Assembly (NCBI GenBank): GCA_026018925.1
Contig: JAKSZU010000011.1
Location: forward strand, 9,010,485 to 9,074,484
From: Tupaia tana
Taxonomy: Eukaryota > Chordata > Mammalia > Scandentia > Tupaiidae
DNA length: 64,000 nt
Reading direction: 5' to 3'
In this document: in pieces, positions 8,587 through 19,319 of the stretch
Position numbering within the stretch: position 1 is the stretch's first letter
Layout of the letters: every line of letters begins with the position of its first letter
Position numbers and translations under genes: made by a program
The notes under the pieces: generated by a model
Database searches by the model: none
What the model was told of the DNA's origin: nothing
The model's input: the letters and a program-made list of their open reading frames with translations, nothing else

Positions 8587-10758
8587 GAGAAGAAGCTGGG
8601 CCTTCAGGAGAAGGTCCCACATGGCGCCAACAAACTAGATTTTTCAGGGAATGAAGATTTTCTACTGATAATTCAGCCTCCAACAAATGAGCTAGTGACT
8701 GAACCTCAAGAATTTGAAAGAAACACACCATCCATCAGATGACTAGAAATCACCGCCGGATCATGAGAAATACGAGAAAACGAGAAAGTACCTCTCCTCC
8801 AAGGGAAAAGAGTAACTCTCCCTCATCCACAAGCAGTTCGGTGAAAATCATGGAAATGTCTGATAAGGAATTTAGAGCATTCATAATGTCAAAGCTAACA
8901 GAGATGGAAGAGAAGAGAGATAATGAACTGCTAAAGAGAAAGGAGAAAGAAGTTGACGAGTTCTAGGAGATGAGAAAATTCTTGCAAGATCTAAAAGAGG
9001 AATTACACACTTTACAAAAGACTCAAACGAACTGCTAGAGATGAAGTCTATAATACAAGAAGTCAAAATCTCCCTTGAAAGTATTAAAAGCAGACTAGAT
9101 CATTCAGAAGATAGAATCTCAGATGTAGAAGAGAAAATGGCCGGCCTAGAAAAATCCACCACGAAGACTGAGAAAATGGCCCAAAAATTTGAGAATGATA
9201 TGCGAGAAGTACTGGATACCATCAAACGTCCAAATATCTGGATAATTGGCATTCCAGAAGGTGAAGAGACCCATAAGGGCATTGATAATCTATTCCATGA
9301 AATCCTGCAAGAAAACTTTCCAAACCCAGAGAGGCATTCGAAGATCCAGTCCCAGGAAATACAAAGGACCCCAAATAGAATCAACCCAAGAAGATCTTCT
9401 CCAAGACACATTATAGCCAGGTTGACCAAAACCACAGACAAAGACAAGATACTAAGATTGGCAAGAGAAAAACATCAAGTTACCTACAAAGGACATCCCA
9501 TCAGGCTAACAGCAGATCTCTCATCGGAAACAATGCGAGCGAGGAGAGAATGGGAAAATATATTCAAAGTGTTACGAGAGAAGCAATTTCAGCCAAGAAT
9601 ACTGTACCCAGCAAGATTATCTTTCAGGTGAGAAGAAAAGACAAGAACATTCTCAGATAAACAAAACCTGAAAGAATTTACCAGCACCAGACCAAATCTC
9701 CAAGAAGTTCTCAAGGGTTTGCTGTATCAGGAAAATTAAACACAGACACACGGAAATAAGAGTCCAAAAACTAAGAAAGTGGCCAACTTAATCATAGGGA
9801 CAAGTCTGGAGTTGAATATTATATACCAGAATTTAATCAGGAAAATTGAACCAGAACAGAAGATAAAAGTACGTGAGACTGATAGGTTCATGCATCTACC
9901 ATTTGAACAGAATCCTAACCTGTTTCCTGGCTTTAAGCAAGGTTCCTTGGCATTTCTTTGATTTAAGTTAAAACTGGTTTTCTTAGTAGTAATGAGTGAA
10001 CTCACCATTGAAAGTAGTTAGATTATGTAGGAAATTGTGTGATCAATGCAATGTGAGTGGGAAGGGAATGAAGGACAATTGTGGACACCGGAGGTGGTGT
10101 GTGAGGAGGGTGGGAAGGGACAGAGGGTCAGAAAGAGGGGTGGAAATATTTCTAGGAACTAGAAATGGAAAATTTTTTGTAATGTGCATGATTGAGTCAC
10201 TATGCAGTGACTGGGAGTGGATGGGAGATCGTATTTTGTGTGCTGTGATGATGCTTAGGGAAGGGATGTAAATTGAGTTACAAAAAAAAAGTTTCAGAAA
10301 AAAAAAAAAAAATATATATATATATTCAATGACTGCAGTAGGATATGTAGCCCCAGCTAGGTGCTACTTTATAGGATGCGTAAAGTTAGACTTGTGTTCA
10401 TGGAAATGTGTATGTCACCTGTGTTTGCTATGAGGGTATTTGGATTGATTAGGGTCTTTGGTGATTCAATAAAATGTGGGGGGAAAACAGTATAGAAAGC
10501 AAACATAGATACCAGAGACAGTGTGGGAGGAGAGTGGGAGATGGCAGAGGGTAAGAGATAGGGAATCAAGGATGGGGGGAAAAAAAGCTAAACATACAGA
10601 AAACAAGAAATGGAAGATCATCTGCTGACAATAACAGGTTTGTTGATGTGCTTGATTGAGAGAATATACAGTGTACTCTGGATGGAAAATCTCATTTTGT
10701 ATGCTGTAATAATGTACAGTGAATGAATACAAATAAATAAATTGAAATAAAAAAAAAA
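8587..10758 (+). mobile_element. Half-L1 (HAL1-like) retrotransposon, copy 1, damaged
   Basis: An L1-derived element with ORF1 and 3' sequence but no ORF2. It is flanked by AACATGTGCATGTG (8,573-8,586) and AACATGTACATGTG (10,759-10,772), a 14-bp target-site duplication with one mismatch. The 5' leader is short: part of one monomer ('actagatttttcaggg' near 8,635), then directly the ORF1-proximal leader. ORF1 spans 8,739-9,738 and is broken. About 1.0 kb of 3' sequence follows, with two L1-type 3' ends in succession (about 10,020-10,290 and 10,490-10,745), AATAAA motifs and an A tail. By comparison with 41,910-45,334 it is older and of a different subtype. Confidence 0.85.
8739..9738 (+). pseudogene. 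Broken L1 ORF1 protein gene of half-L1 copy 1
   Basis: Aligned by eye to the intact ORF1 at 42,811-43,812, this copy starts at the same ATG and ends at the same stop. It has three lesions: a CAG-to-TAG stop at 8,964-8,966 (the intact copy has Q76), a one-base loss near 9,028 in the coiled-coil region that shifts the frame, and a TGG-to-TGA stop at 9,629-9,631 (the intact copy has W298). Between them the RRM-like and C-terminal domain codons are well preserved. It cannot make the full protein. The lesions are the kind expected of neutral decay after insertion. Confidence 0.9.
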
Positions 10759-10772
10759 AACATGTACATGTG

Positions 10773-10843
10773 AATGTGAGAGCAAAAGGGAGAGAGATAG
10801 GTGTCCTCCACAAGGTCTGGTCTGCTGTGATTCCTTTCCTTCA
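10773..10843 (-). repeat. Right inverted-repeat arm, part 2
   Basis: Continuation of the arm after the half-L1 and its target-site duplication. 'gtgtcctcc' and 'aaggtctggtc' near 10,801-10,825 mirror the left arm around 7,030-7,050. Homology fades after about 10,843. Confidence 0.7.
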
Positions 10844-10944
10844 GTTCTTGGGGGTGTGACTCGGCATGCCCCCACTACCCAAAGGAGGATGTCTGAGGAT
10901 CTGAAAGACACTCCTGAGGAAAGCATACATGTATTAGGTTTAAC

Positions 10945-11182
10945 AAAAAGGGGCACCGAGGAGCAGACAGTGGTGCGACAGTAACACAACTGGACCCACC
11001 TGGTAAAGGTCCTAGGTTCGCATCTTGGGACCTCCCTGAGTACACCAAGTGCAGACACATGCCCATGACACAGACTGCAGACTGGCTGAGATTAGGGGGG
11101 GGGATCATGGCATGAGGACTTTGTTGGGAGTACCTATATGCATGTGTGTGTATCTCGTAGGAGAAATAAACTTAAAGGAGTT
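10945..11182 (+). repeat. SINE-B, full length
   Basis: Head 'agtggtgcgacagtaacaca', B-box-like 'ggttcgcatcttggg', middle 'agactggctgagattagggg', and end 'ggagaaataaacttaaagg'. One of the clearest copies defining the family. Confidence 0.8.
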
Positions 11183-12554
11183 GAGGGGGGATACTGATTA
11201 AGAAAGCCTGATAAATACAGCTATAGAAAATTAAGTTTTAGCCAGCAATAAAAAGACAAAACATAATTGATAATTCTGACACAGAAGAAAGTGACTGCTC
11301 TTCTGAATATTGAGAAAATATCCTGAAATCTGACACCAAAGGGTAAGGCCAGAGGGGCTAGTGGGCCACGATGGAAGTGAGTTGTGAGAAGTGGGTTAGA
11401 GGGACACACAGGTCCTCACCACAGGCCAGGAGGAATGTCAGCCTCTCTGCAGCTGGGTCTTGGTGGAGGGTGACCTGCCCTTCTGTGACCATGCATCTGT
11501 GTACACTGAACTGTGAATGATGATTTCTGCATGTAAAGCAAATTCAGTACATAAGACACGGTGGGGACAGGATGGCATGGAGTGGCTCTAAGAAGACTGC
11601 TGGCTGCAGCCCTGGTCAGCAGCAAGAGGTAGGGAGGGGTCTAGGTAAACTGGGATCCAATTAACCACAGACCATGGCACGCTTGCATGGGGCCTGCCAC
11701 TGTTGAGTGAGTGCATTGACAAAATACCCTGGATAAGCATGAACTTTCACAGAAAAACAGTATCACTGTGATACTCTAAGTCTGTGGCTTTCATTAAAGG
11801 AAGTAAGATACTTCGAAATGCAAAAGTAAGTTACTTAAACCAACTCAAACATGCTGTGAGAAATGCAATCTCTTCTTCCCTATTCCCAGCCATCCACAGG
11901 CATTATTGGCAAGTCTTTTATAATCTTGCAGAAATACAGGATGCACTCACAAACACATTAGCTATGTATATTTGGGAGCCTATTCCCTCCCCACACACTT
12001 TCTACAGCAATGAGGTCAAGCTGACCACATGCAGCAGTCAGCTGGTTTTGGAGGCGGCTGCACATTGGCCCTTTCTATGGGATTCAGTTACGATTCCATT
12101 TATAGATGTCTCAAAACCTGTTTAATGAGTTAAGAATGGAATAAAATCTACACATCCACATCCACACCTTAGATTTGCATGTCCCCTTTGCTGTAATACA
12201 CTCTGCTATCTTGAATCTCCATTTGTTGATATATTTTTCCCTCACCGCCATCTGTCAACATCTCAAGCTTCTTTCCAAAGTCCTACTTAAATTACCTTTT
12301 GTTCTGTGAATCCTGCCTGATTACTAAAGACACAAGAGATTGTTCTATCCTCCCCATCATTCTAGCATTTCACACTCTTCTTAGGACATAAGTAGAAACT
12401 GGCCTTGAATATCTGCAGTGTGTTGATGTCCAGAATATTGGCCCCTTGAGGGCAAGACTATCTGAGTTACTGCTCCTTGTCAACCTCATGGCCTCCACCA
12501 CTGAGCTTGGCACAAAGAAGACAGAAATGCAGTTATCGTTGAATGAAAAGTGGA
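11183..12554. other. Non-genic stretch, mostly unrecognised
   Basis: No gene or RNA is recognised. An open frame at 11,784-12,125 (113 codons) has no recognisable domain or homologue. About 12,250-12,550 has L2/MIR-like wording ('ccttgagggcaagactatct', 'gagcttggcacaaag'), so an ancient L2-type fossil is likely there. Confidence 0.4.
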
Positions 12555-12900
12555 TGCTTCATGGGTGTTAGGAGTTGCACTGGGTCCCCCAGAAGACATG
12601 AAGTCCTGACCACAGAAAGCTCAGAATGTGACAAGTGGAAATATGCTTTTACAGATGTAATTAGTTAAGAAGAGGCTGTACCAGAATCCGTAATCCAGTA
12701 TGACTGGTGTCCTTACAAGAAGAGAAAAACAGAGACAGAGACACCAAAAAGAATACCCTCGAGGACAGAGGCAGACACTAGAAGGATATTCCTCTAAGCC
12801 AAGAAAATGAAAGATTGTAGCTGGAACTGAGCCATAAAAGAATCAAAGGGCATCTACATTGTACTTAGTCTTGGAATCCATCTTAATAGACTAAATCTTA
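12555..12900 (+). repeat. MaLR-type LTR fossil (MLT1-like)
   Basis: Contains the common mammalian order 'ggtcccccagaagacatgaa', 'tgacaagtggaaatatgctt', 'gactggtgtccttacaagaa', 'gacagaggcagacac'. This is an old non-coding LTR-like fragment. The family name is tentative. Confidence 0.5.
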
Positions 12901-13100
12901 GGAAAATAAGTCTTTAACGTGTATCTTTTATTTCACAATGAGCCTTACGGAACAGAACCTCACCTTTCACCTCCCTCACGACAGATAAAGCCTAATGTAT
13001 AACTAATCATCGTTAATAACCTTGCTGAGTCTGCATCTGATGGAGATAGGAGGAGAAAAATCACCGCCAGCTCCCACTCATATGACCAGCTAAGAAGATT

Positions 13101-13350
13101 TGTTTTAATTTGTCATTGGGTGTGTGCACTCAGACAGAGACAGAGAGAAGAGAGAGAAGGAGAAAGCACCTCCACGGGGTACAGTTAGGCCACAATCCCT
13201 TCTCGTCCATTTCTCCATCCTGTTGGAATTTGGGGGACACATGCACATGTGCCCGGTATATTTCTCAAGTAGCCTAGTCAGAGACTCAAACCGCATAGTC
13301 AGCCGTATGGGACCTGGCACCCTTAACTACTAGGCCACAGTGCTCACTGT
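13101..13350 (-). repeat. SINE-A with target-site duplication
   Basis: Minus-strand copy with an eroded T tail. Flanks agctaagaagatt (13,088-13,100) and agctcagaagatt (13,351-13,363) form the duplication with one mismatch. Confidence 0.85.
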
Positions 13351-13379
13351 AGCTCAGAAGATTTTTATCAGCTCAACCA

Positions 13380-13815
13380 TTATAAAGCCACACTTTGACT
13401 GTCACTGCTTCAAAACCAGGATCTAAGAGTTGCCTTGACTGACTCCATTTTGAGTTTGCTGCCTTGTTAATCATTGCTCATCTTTAGGCCCCTTGCAGAG
13501 AACTGAAATGAGTCAATTAAAACCGTCCCTCAGTCAATTATTGGCCTTCTCCCCACACATCCTGCCTGGTCTCCTCCTGATCCTGCCTGAAAACAATGAC
13601 CAGGCCTCCTCAGCATTCTGCCCCCAAACAACAAATAACTTATCCTTTGCTTCTAGGTGTACCTCACATTGGCCTCTTACCCCATATAGATAGGTTCTGT
13701 ATTTTGTCCGGTACAGCAGAGACAGTTACGGACCCTGGTCTGCTCTCCCTGCTGTTGGACTTACTGAATAAACTCCTTTCCTTACTTATCAACTCTTGAC
13801 TCTTTGTCAAACAAC
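13380..13815 (+). repeat. Candidate solo LTR of an endogenous retrovirus
   Basis: The 3' half has LTR-like architecture: a C-rich stretch, 'cccatatagataggttctgt', then an AATAAA signal at 13,767-13,772 followed by a T/C-rich region ending near 'caaacaacagg'. No viral gene or second LTR is seen nearby, and the LTR borders are not certain. It could be another kind of promoter-like fossil. Confidence 0.45.
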
Positions 13816-13976
13816 AGGAATAACCAAATGGAAGAAATGCACAGACAGGACAAGGTCTGGGGATGAGGCACAGAGCCTCCATGTCCTAACCTCACAGAAT
13901 CCAAGAAGACCATCCTCTCAACACAACAATATATTCAATAACTAGGGAGTTCTACTGAGCTCCAGTGTCCAGTTTT

Positions 13977-14218
13977 GTTTTGTTTTAGATTTTTTGCCAT
14001 AGGGCACTTAAGCTCACAAAAGAGAGAGACAGAGAGAGAGAGAGAAAGTGAGAAATCATCCGAGGGGCTGGCCATGCCACAATCGCTTCTCCTCCATTCT
14101 CCTCAGGATTCTGGGCTTACACATACATGTGCCCGGCATGATTTTCAGGCCACCGGGTCTGAGACTCAAACCTGCAGAGTCAACCATGGGTTGACCACAT
14201 CATCTCCTGGACATTCGA
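13977..14218 (-). repeat. SINE-A with target-site duplication
   Basis: Minus-strand copy. The 11-mer tgtccagtttt occurs at 13,966-13,976 and 14,219-14,229. The tRNA-like part has 'gtcaaccatgggttgaccac', which contains a small internal palindrome. Confidence 0.85.
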
Positions 14219-14499
14219 TGTCCAGTTTTTACAAGGAGTCTCATTATATAGGAATGACTAAGTCATCCATCTCAGTAATGAACTCAATCTCCATTCTCCT
14301 CCCTTTCTCAGATGGCAAAGAATTTTGGCTGCCCCAAAGTTCTAACCCTTTAGTCATATGGTTGGTCTTTTTGATAACCAGCCCCCATCCTGAAGCAATC
14401 TAGCACCCCCACTCCACGAGTTACTTCTCTGGCATAAAAAAAGTGTCTATCATTCAAGAAAGTCCAAGAATTTTTGAAGTTTTGTTCAGGACCTAGGAA

Positions 14500-14776
14500 C
14501 AAACAGATCTTCTTCTTCTTAAATCTTCATTTATCTATTTCTTCCATGGGAAGACAGAGGGATAGGGAGGGAGGGAGGGATGAGTGGAGGGAAAGAGAGA
14601 GACACACACAGACTCCTCCAGCAGTATCTCTATGCCATGATCTGCTCCCAGCCTCAGCCAACCAAGAATATCAGCACACGGAGCCCACAGGAAGATCTCA
14701 GGATGCGAACCTGGGACCTTCTAATGTGGCTCTAGCATCTCTGAGTGTTGCACCACTGCTGTGCCACCGCAGTAGA
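14500..14776 (-). repeat. SINE-B, minus strand
   Basis: Reading on the minus strand: 'gcggtggcacagcagtggtg', B-box-like 'ggttcgcatcctg', middle 'ggttggctgaggctgggagc', and a (CCCT)n-rich end with 'ggaagaaatagataaatg'. The middle resembles the 7SL core somewhat more than other SINE-B copies do. Confidence 0.75.
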
Positions 14777-14794
14777 CTGAGAATTTTCTTCTGA

Positions 14795-14983
14795 TTTTTT
14801 AAAAGTTTACTCACTTATTTCTTCTATGAATGAGAGAGACAGATACCTCCAACAGGGTCTTCAAACTGTGATCCACCCTCAGCCAGCCAAGATCACCATG
14901 ATCCAGGCGTGAAGACCCTTTGGGGAGTATCTGTCTCGCTCTCCCTGCCTTCTCTTTCCTGTGGAAGAAATAAATATTTCAAA
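14795..14983. repeat. Snap-back pair of SINE-B 3' halves
   Basis: 14,795-14,907 is the 3' half of a SINE-B on the minus strand (ctccaacagggtcttcaaac). 14,908-14,983 is the 3' end of a SINE-B on the plus strand (gaagaccctttggggagtat, then ggaagaaataaat). The two meet abruptly. Both contain the same region, so this is two juxtaposed truncated copies and not a simple inversion. Confidence 0.6.
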
Positions 14984-14989
14984 AATGGC

Positions 14990-15245
14990 CCAGCCTTTGC
15001 TGATAGGGTATGTCAGATGATAGGGTAGAGGTACAGTGCTAGAAGTCAAATGGCTGGCCTGCTGTGGGTCAGAATCTCGGTTCAGTCGATCTGAAACACA
15101 CATGCCTGCCCAAGATCCCGACGAGCTGGAGGGCTGGAAGACAAGTATCACACATAGCACGACCAGAACCTTTTGAGAGTGAGTCTCCCCCTTCTGCGCA
15201 CACATACATACACTATCACAAACAAAGTCAATTAAACTTAAAAAG
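14990..15245 (+). repeat. SINE-A, old divergent copy
   Basis: Weak head near 15,040 ('ggtacagtgctagaag'), then 'gaaacacacatgcctgccca', 'agatcccgacgagctgg' and an A-rich tail. The pieces are in SINE-A order but strongly diverged. Confidence 0.55.
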
Positions 15246-15444
15246 TAATTAAACAGGAAGCCATGAGGCTGAGACGGCCCCAGTACTTTAAGTTCCTACA
15301 CAAGTAAATCCAAATTCAACTCATTATAAATAATAAATTGAAACTTAAGCGTAGCCAATCTATAACCACCAACTAACCCTTAGGTAGAGGCTTTACCAAT
15401 GGAAAAAGAGCCAGCTAAACTCCCAATTAGAAATTTTCCCTTTA

Positions 15445-15694
15445 TTTTTTTTGGAGAGGTTTTTGCTATAAGGCGTATGCACTCACCAGAAAGACAGAGA
15501 CAGAGAGAAATCACCACCCCCCAGGGGAGATGGCCATGCCACAATCCCTTCTCCTCCATTCTCCTCTCGGGATTTTGGGTGGGCACGCACGCACATGTGT
15601 CCAGTGTGAGTTTAAGCCACCGGGTCTAGGACTTGAACCGCAGTCGACTACATGGGAGTACAGCAACATAGCTATTATGCCAACTGCTGGTCCC
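15445..15694 (-). repeat. SINE-A, full length
   Basis: Minus-strand copy from a T run to GGTCCC. Related flanks 'aaattttccctt' (about 15,431) and 'aaaattttccactt' (from 15,695) suggest the target-site duplication. Confidence 0.85.
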
Positions 15695-15761
15695 AAAATT
15701 TTCCACTTTAATCAGTCAAATGTTTATTCTTGTTTACACAAACATCTTAGAAGTTTTCCCC

Positions 15762-15984
15762 CTGGCCAATCCTGTGGTCTAGTGGTTATAAGAACAGATC
15801 CTGCATGGTCAGCTGTGCAGTTGAACACGGCAGCTTGAAAAACACGCTGGGCATGCGTGCATATGTGCCCCAAATCCTGACAGGACAGAGAAACAGAGGA
15901 GACTGCACTGTGACCATGTCCCATTCTCTTTCTCTGTCTCTAGAGAGCACATATACCCTCTGGCAAACTTAAAAAAAAAAAAAA
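15762..15984 (+). repeat. SINE-A, old plus-strand copy
   Basis: Head 'tgtggtctagtggttataag', 'cttgaaaaacacgctgggca', 'tgccccaaatcctgacagg', and 'ctctggcaaacttaaaaa' before the A tail. A further short tRNA-SINE-like scrap follows to about 16,090 (ggtggaacagtgagctac, ending in AAATAAAT). Confidence 0.65.
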
Positions 15985-16097
15985 GGAAGTTTGCTTGTAC
16001 CCTTGGTGGAACAGTGAGCTACTAGTGGTCTGCTTCTGCCCTATTCATGAAGTGTTAAAAGCTCAAATACACTCATTAAAAATAAATAAATAAATAA

Positions 16098-16345
16098 AAA
16101 TATATTGTCAGAGAGCTCATGCTCTCACCAAAGAGACAAAGAAAGAGGGAGAGAGATAAAGCATCCCACAATGGGCCATTATTACATCGCAATCCCTTCT
16201 CCTCCATTTCTCCATCCGGTCAGGAAATGGGGCACACAGGCACACATGCCCAGCATGTTTCTCAAGCCACTGGGGCCAGGTCTCAAGCCATGGTCGGCCA
16301 TGTGGGCTCTGGCTCCCATAACCGCGAGGCTATGTGATTGACCCT
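16098..16345 (-). repeat. SINE-A, minus strand
   Basis: From 'gagctcatgctctcaccaaa' through 'catgcccagcatgtttctca' to a head with 'ataaccgcgaggctatgtga'. Diverged but complete in order. Confidence 0.75.
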
Positions 16346-16379
16346 CTTTAAAATTTTAATGTGCCTAAATTAATCTTTA

Positions 16380-16520
16380 AACATAAGACAGACTGAATTA
16401 GAGTTATGCCCATTTTCCAGATAAGAAAACTGAGACTTTCAGAACCTAAAGCATTTGTCCAATATTTTATAATTAAGTGACAGAGAAAAAATATGAACTT
16501 ATTACGGAAATCTGACATCA
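16380..16520 (-). repeat. MIR fragment
   Basis: Contains 'cccattttccagataagaaa' and 'actgagactttcagaac', the hallmark core of mammalian-wide interspersed repeats, here in antisense order. Confidence 0.6.
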
Positions 16521-17039
16521 GAATCCATATTGATAACCCCCAAAATAAGGTACAAGGTCAAATGGCCACTCAGTAGCTTACCTTTGGTTCTCAGATATAA
16601 TCCAAATCTACTTGATCATGTCTCGAAGTATGGTGAATGTAAAAGTTGCCCAGGCTTTCACTTGCTGTCCTTGGTATTATCAATGATGTAATCACTCTCA
16701 GAACTGGCATGGATTGGACAATTAGGCCTATTTACAAGCCTCATCCCCACTCTTAATGATACTCCAAACACAGAAAACTCATGCTGCTTCTTTGAAAGAA
16801 CCATGCATGCTCTGCCTCCTTTAGCAATAGAATGTGCTGCCCCCACTTTCCTAAGCCTGCTCACAGCGACTCACCCTTCAGGTCTCAGCTTTCATGACCC
16901 CACTGCAACCAAGCACAGTGACCTTCTCAGTACACCTTACCTACCACAAAGACACCATCTCTAATATATACAGTATATTATGCTATACAGGCTTGCTTAA
17001 TTGCTTGCTTTCTTATCCTCTTTCTTTCTTTCTTTCTTT

Positions 17040-17293
17040 TTCTTTCTTTTTTTTTTTTTTGAGAGACTTTTGCTACTGGCAAGTCAGAGATAGAGAGAGA
17101 GGGAGTGAGAAATCACCTCCCAAAGGGGGAAAAGCCATGCTGCAATTCTTCTTCCTCCGTTCTCCTCCCAAGATCTTGGGCATGCACGCACACATGCCCA
17201 GCGTGAGTTTCAAGCTGCCAGGTCCAGGAACTTGAATCATGGTAGACCATGTGGGAGTCGAGCACCTTAACCACTATGACACCTGCTGGCCCC
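17040..17293 (-). repeat. SINE-A, minus strand, next to a CTTT microsatellite
   Basis: The T-rich tail merges with a (CTTT)n stretch at about 17,015-17,060. The body follows ('gagagacttttgctactggc') and the head ends with 'acacctgctggcccc'. Confidence 0.8.
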
Positions 17294-18510
17294 TCAGCCT
17301 CATATTTCTAGCAGAAGACCTGGCACATAGTAGGTGTAGTGGGCACCAAATTCCCCTTCGAGAGTGAAGGCCTGATTCCCTAGCAGCTAGGACTGCTGTC
17401 ACATGACCACCCTCCACTATCTGCCCTTGGACGCTCCCTTGAATGAAGGTCATGCCATCTTCCAAGGAAAACTGACATCCACTGACTGATCAACACAGAG
17501 GTCTAAGGCTCAGCCCCTTCTCCCCAGCTCAAAACAACTGTGAACTCAGCCCTAGCCTGGAACCAACTGAGGCCTCCATGAAGACGGCATCACAGCTCAA
17601 TTCCCCTGCCTAGTGCTGCCCCTTTCACTCCCTGCCCCAGGTACCGATGGTAAGAGCACGCCCTAAAGAACAGTCAGCATGTTATACTCAGTATCCGCTT
17701 TCCAGGGGTCCAGACTGCAACAGCAGGCGGTCAGTGAACATCTGTTTAATGAATGATGTCTTCACGACCAGCTATCACACCTTGCACGTTTCCTCTTGGC
17801 CTACGTGACTATGCGATGGCACAGGGATGACTCAGGATGAAGAATCACACTTTGGAGTTAAAGACAACAGAGCAGGGAATGATTCCAAAGCAATGTCAGG
17901 TTTTTACTAAGATGGAAGAATCTTGGAAGATCGTGAAGGCATGATTATAAACCTACAGACATATTTAGCATAGGAAATCTCAACTCAGTAGCAATTTAAA
18001 AAATACACCTTTGACACCTTTGAGAGCGGCATGTGCAGCCTCATCTCCACACTTTCAATAAGGACGTGCTCTTGTGATCTGCAAAGCACAGAAAGGACAC
18101 AGAGACGAAAAAGCCCAGATCCCTGCAAATACACTCAACTTCCAGGCTAGGGAGGAAAACAGAACCGACAGCAACTAGAAATCAAATCAGAAAGAAAGAA
18201 GTGATACAAGAGAACAAGCAGAGCTCCTGGGAAGCACAGAGGAAGGAGCACCCAGGGGGAAAGCTTGCAAGGGCTGACGTCTGAACCGAGCTCCGAGAAT
18301 GACTCTGACAAACAGTTCTAGAGGCCCTTCTACTTCCATATCCCAGACCCTGTGCTAGGGATTTAGAGACTAGCACGAGATAGAGATGAATGCAAAACTA
18401 CGCCTCTAATGCAATGCACCAAGTTTTCCACGTCAACATAAACCAATGCTCTAGTGAACAAGAGTACAGTTCTGATAAATAGAGGAGGTCATAGTTAATC
18501 AAAGGTGAAA
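17294..18510. other. Non-genic, mostly single-copy intronic sequence
   Basis: A short L2/MIR-like tail appears at about 17,310-17,340 ('gacctggcacatagtaggtg'). The remainder lacks recognised repeats, RNA genes or exons. It is one of the less repeat-rich intervals of the presumed intron. Confidence 0.4.
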
Positions 18511-18514
18511 ATGT

Positions 18515-18675
18515 TTGAGGCCAAGCAGCAGGACAGTGGTAGCACAACTGGACTTTCATGGGAAAGGTCCTGGGTTTGCATCCCAGTGCCTTCCTGAGCA
18601 TGCCAGACATAAAGACTCTATTGGGGATACCTCTCTCTCTGTGTCTCTCTCTCTCTGCCTTTCTCTCTCTCTCTG

Positions 18676-18726
<51 letters not shown>

Positions 18727-18733
18727 ATAAAGA
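18515..18733 (+). repeat. SINE-B with expanded CT tract
   Basis: Head 'caggacagtggtagcacaac', B-box-like 'ggtttgcatccca', then the usual middle is largely missing and a (CT)n microsatellite with interspersed 'tgcctt' runs from about 18,630 to 18,720, before 'gtataaagaaactttt'. The middle was probably lost by slippage or recombination into the CT run. Confidence 0.75.
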
Positions 18734-18989
18734 AACTTTTACAAAGGGGGTGAAAAATACTGAATGTCAAAGTAGGAATAATTAAACTTCGTCAACTAAC
18801 ATTGACATGATACTTTGTACAAATTCTAGTTTGTGAACTGGGTCTCCCATGAAAAATGGTTTCCATACTCAAAGTGCTGAGCAAACTCAAGCTACAGTGA
18901 ACAGTGTTGGTTGTTTACACAATGCTTTCCTCCTCCCTCCTTCCTAACAGAACTCTGATTTTGTCCCATTATCTGCCCTATATTTTTTA

Positions 18990-19166
18990 AATAATTATTT
19001 ATTTAATTCCATTTGTTGTTATTATTATTATTATTATTATTTTAATTTGACCAGAGACAGAGAGAAAGGGAAAGGGAGAATGCAAGCCACCAGGTCCAGG
19101 ACTTGAACTGTGGTCAGTCAGGTGGGAATCCAGAGCCTTTAACCATTATGTCACTTGCTGGCCCCA
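18990..19166 (-). repeat. SINE-A-short, minus strand
   Basis: A/T-rich tail with (TTA)n at about 19,018-19,040, 'aatttgaccagagacagaga', 'gcaagccaccaggtccagga' and head end 'tcacttgctggcccc'. Flanks 'tgccctatatttttt' and 'tgtgccctattttt' suggest a target-site duplication. Confidence 0.8.
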
Positions 19167-19319
19167 TGTGCCCTATTTTTAGAGAAAGCTATTCCCACTC
19201 AATCTCCAGAAAGGGTCTTGATGTTAGTCTAAGCCAATCATCATAATCCTTCCTTCCCTGCCAGGCTTGAGTCCAATCAGCCCACACCCTCTCCCTCTGA
19301 CATGGGTTAATGGCAAACA

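Noticed and set aside
11784..12125. 113-codon open frame as a gene
   Set aside because: No domain, no splice context, low-complexity-free but unremarkable composition, and it lies inside the presumed intron.
13380..13815. Endogenous provirus
   Set aside because: Only one LTR-like segment is seen, with no internal retroviral genes and no partner LTR.
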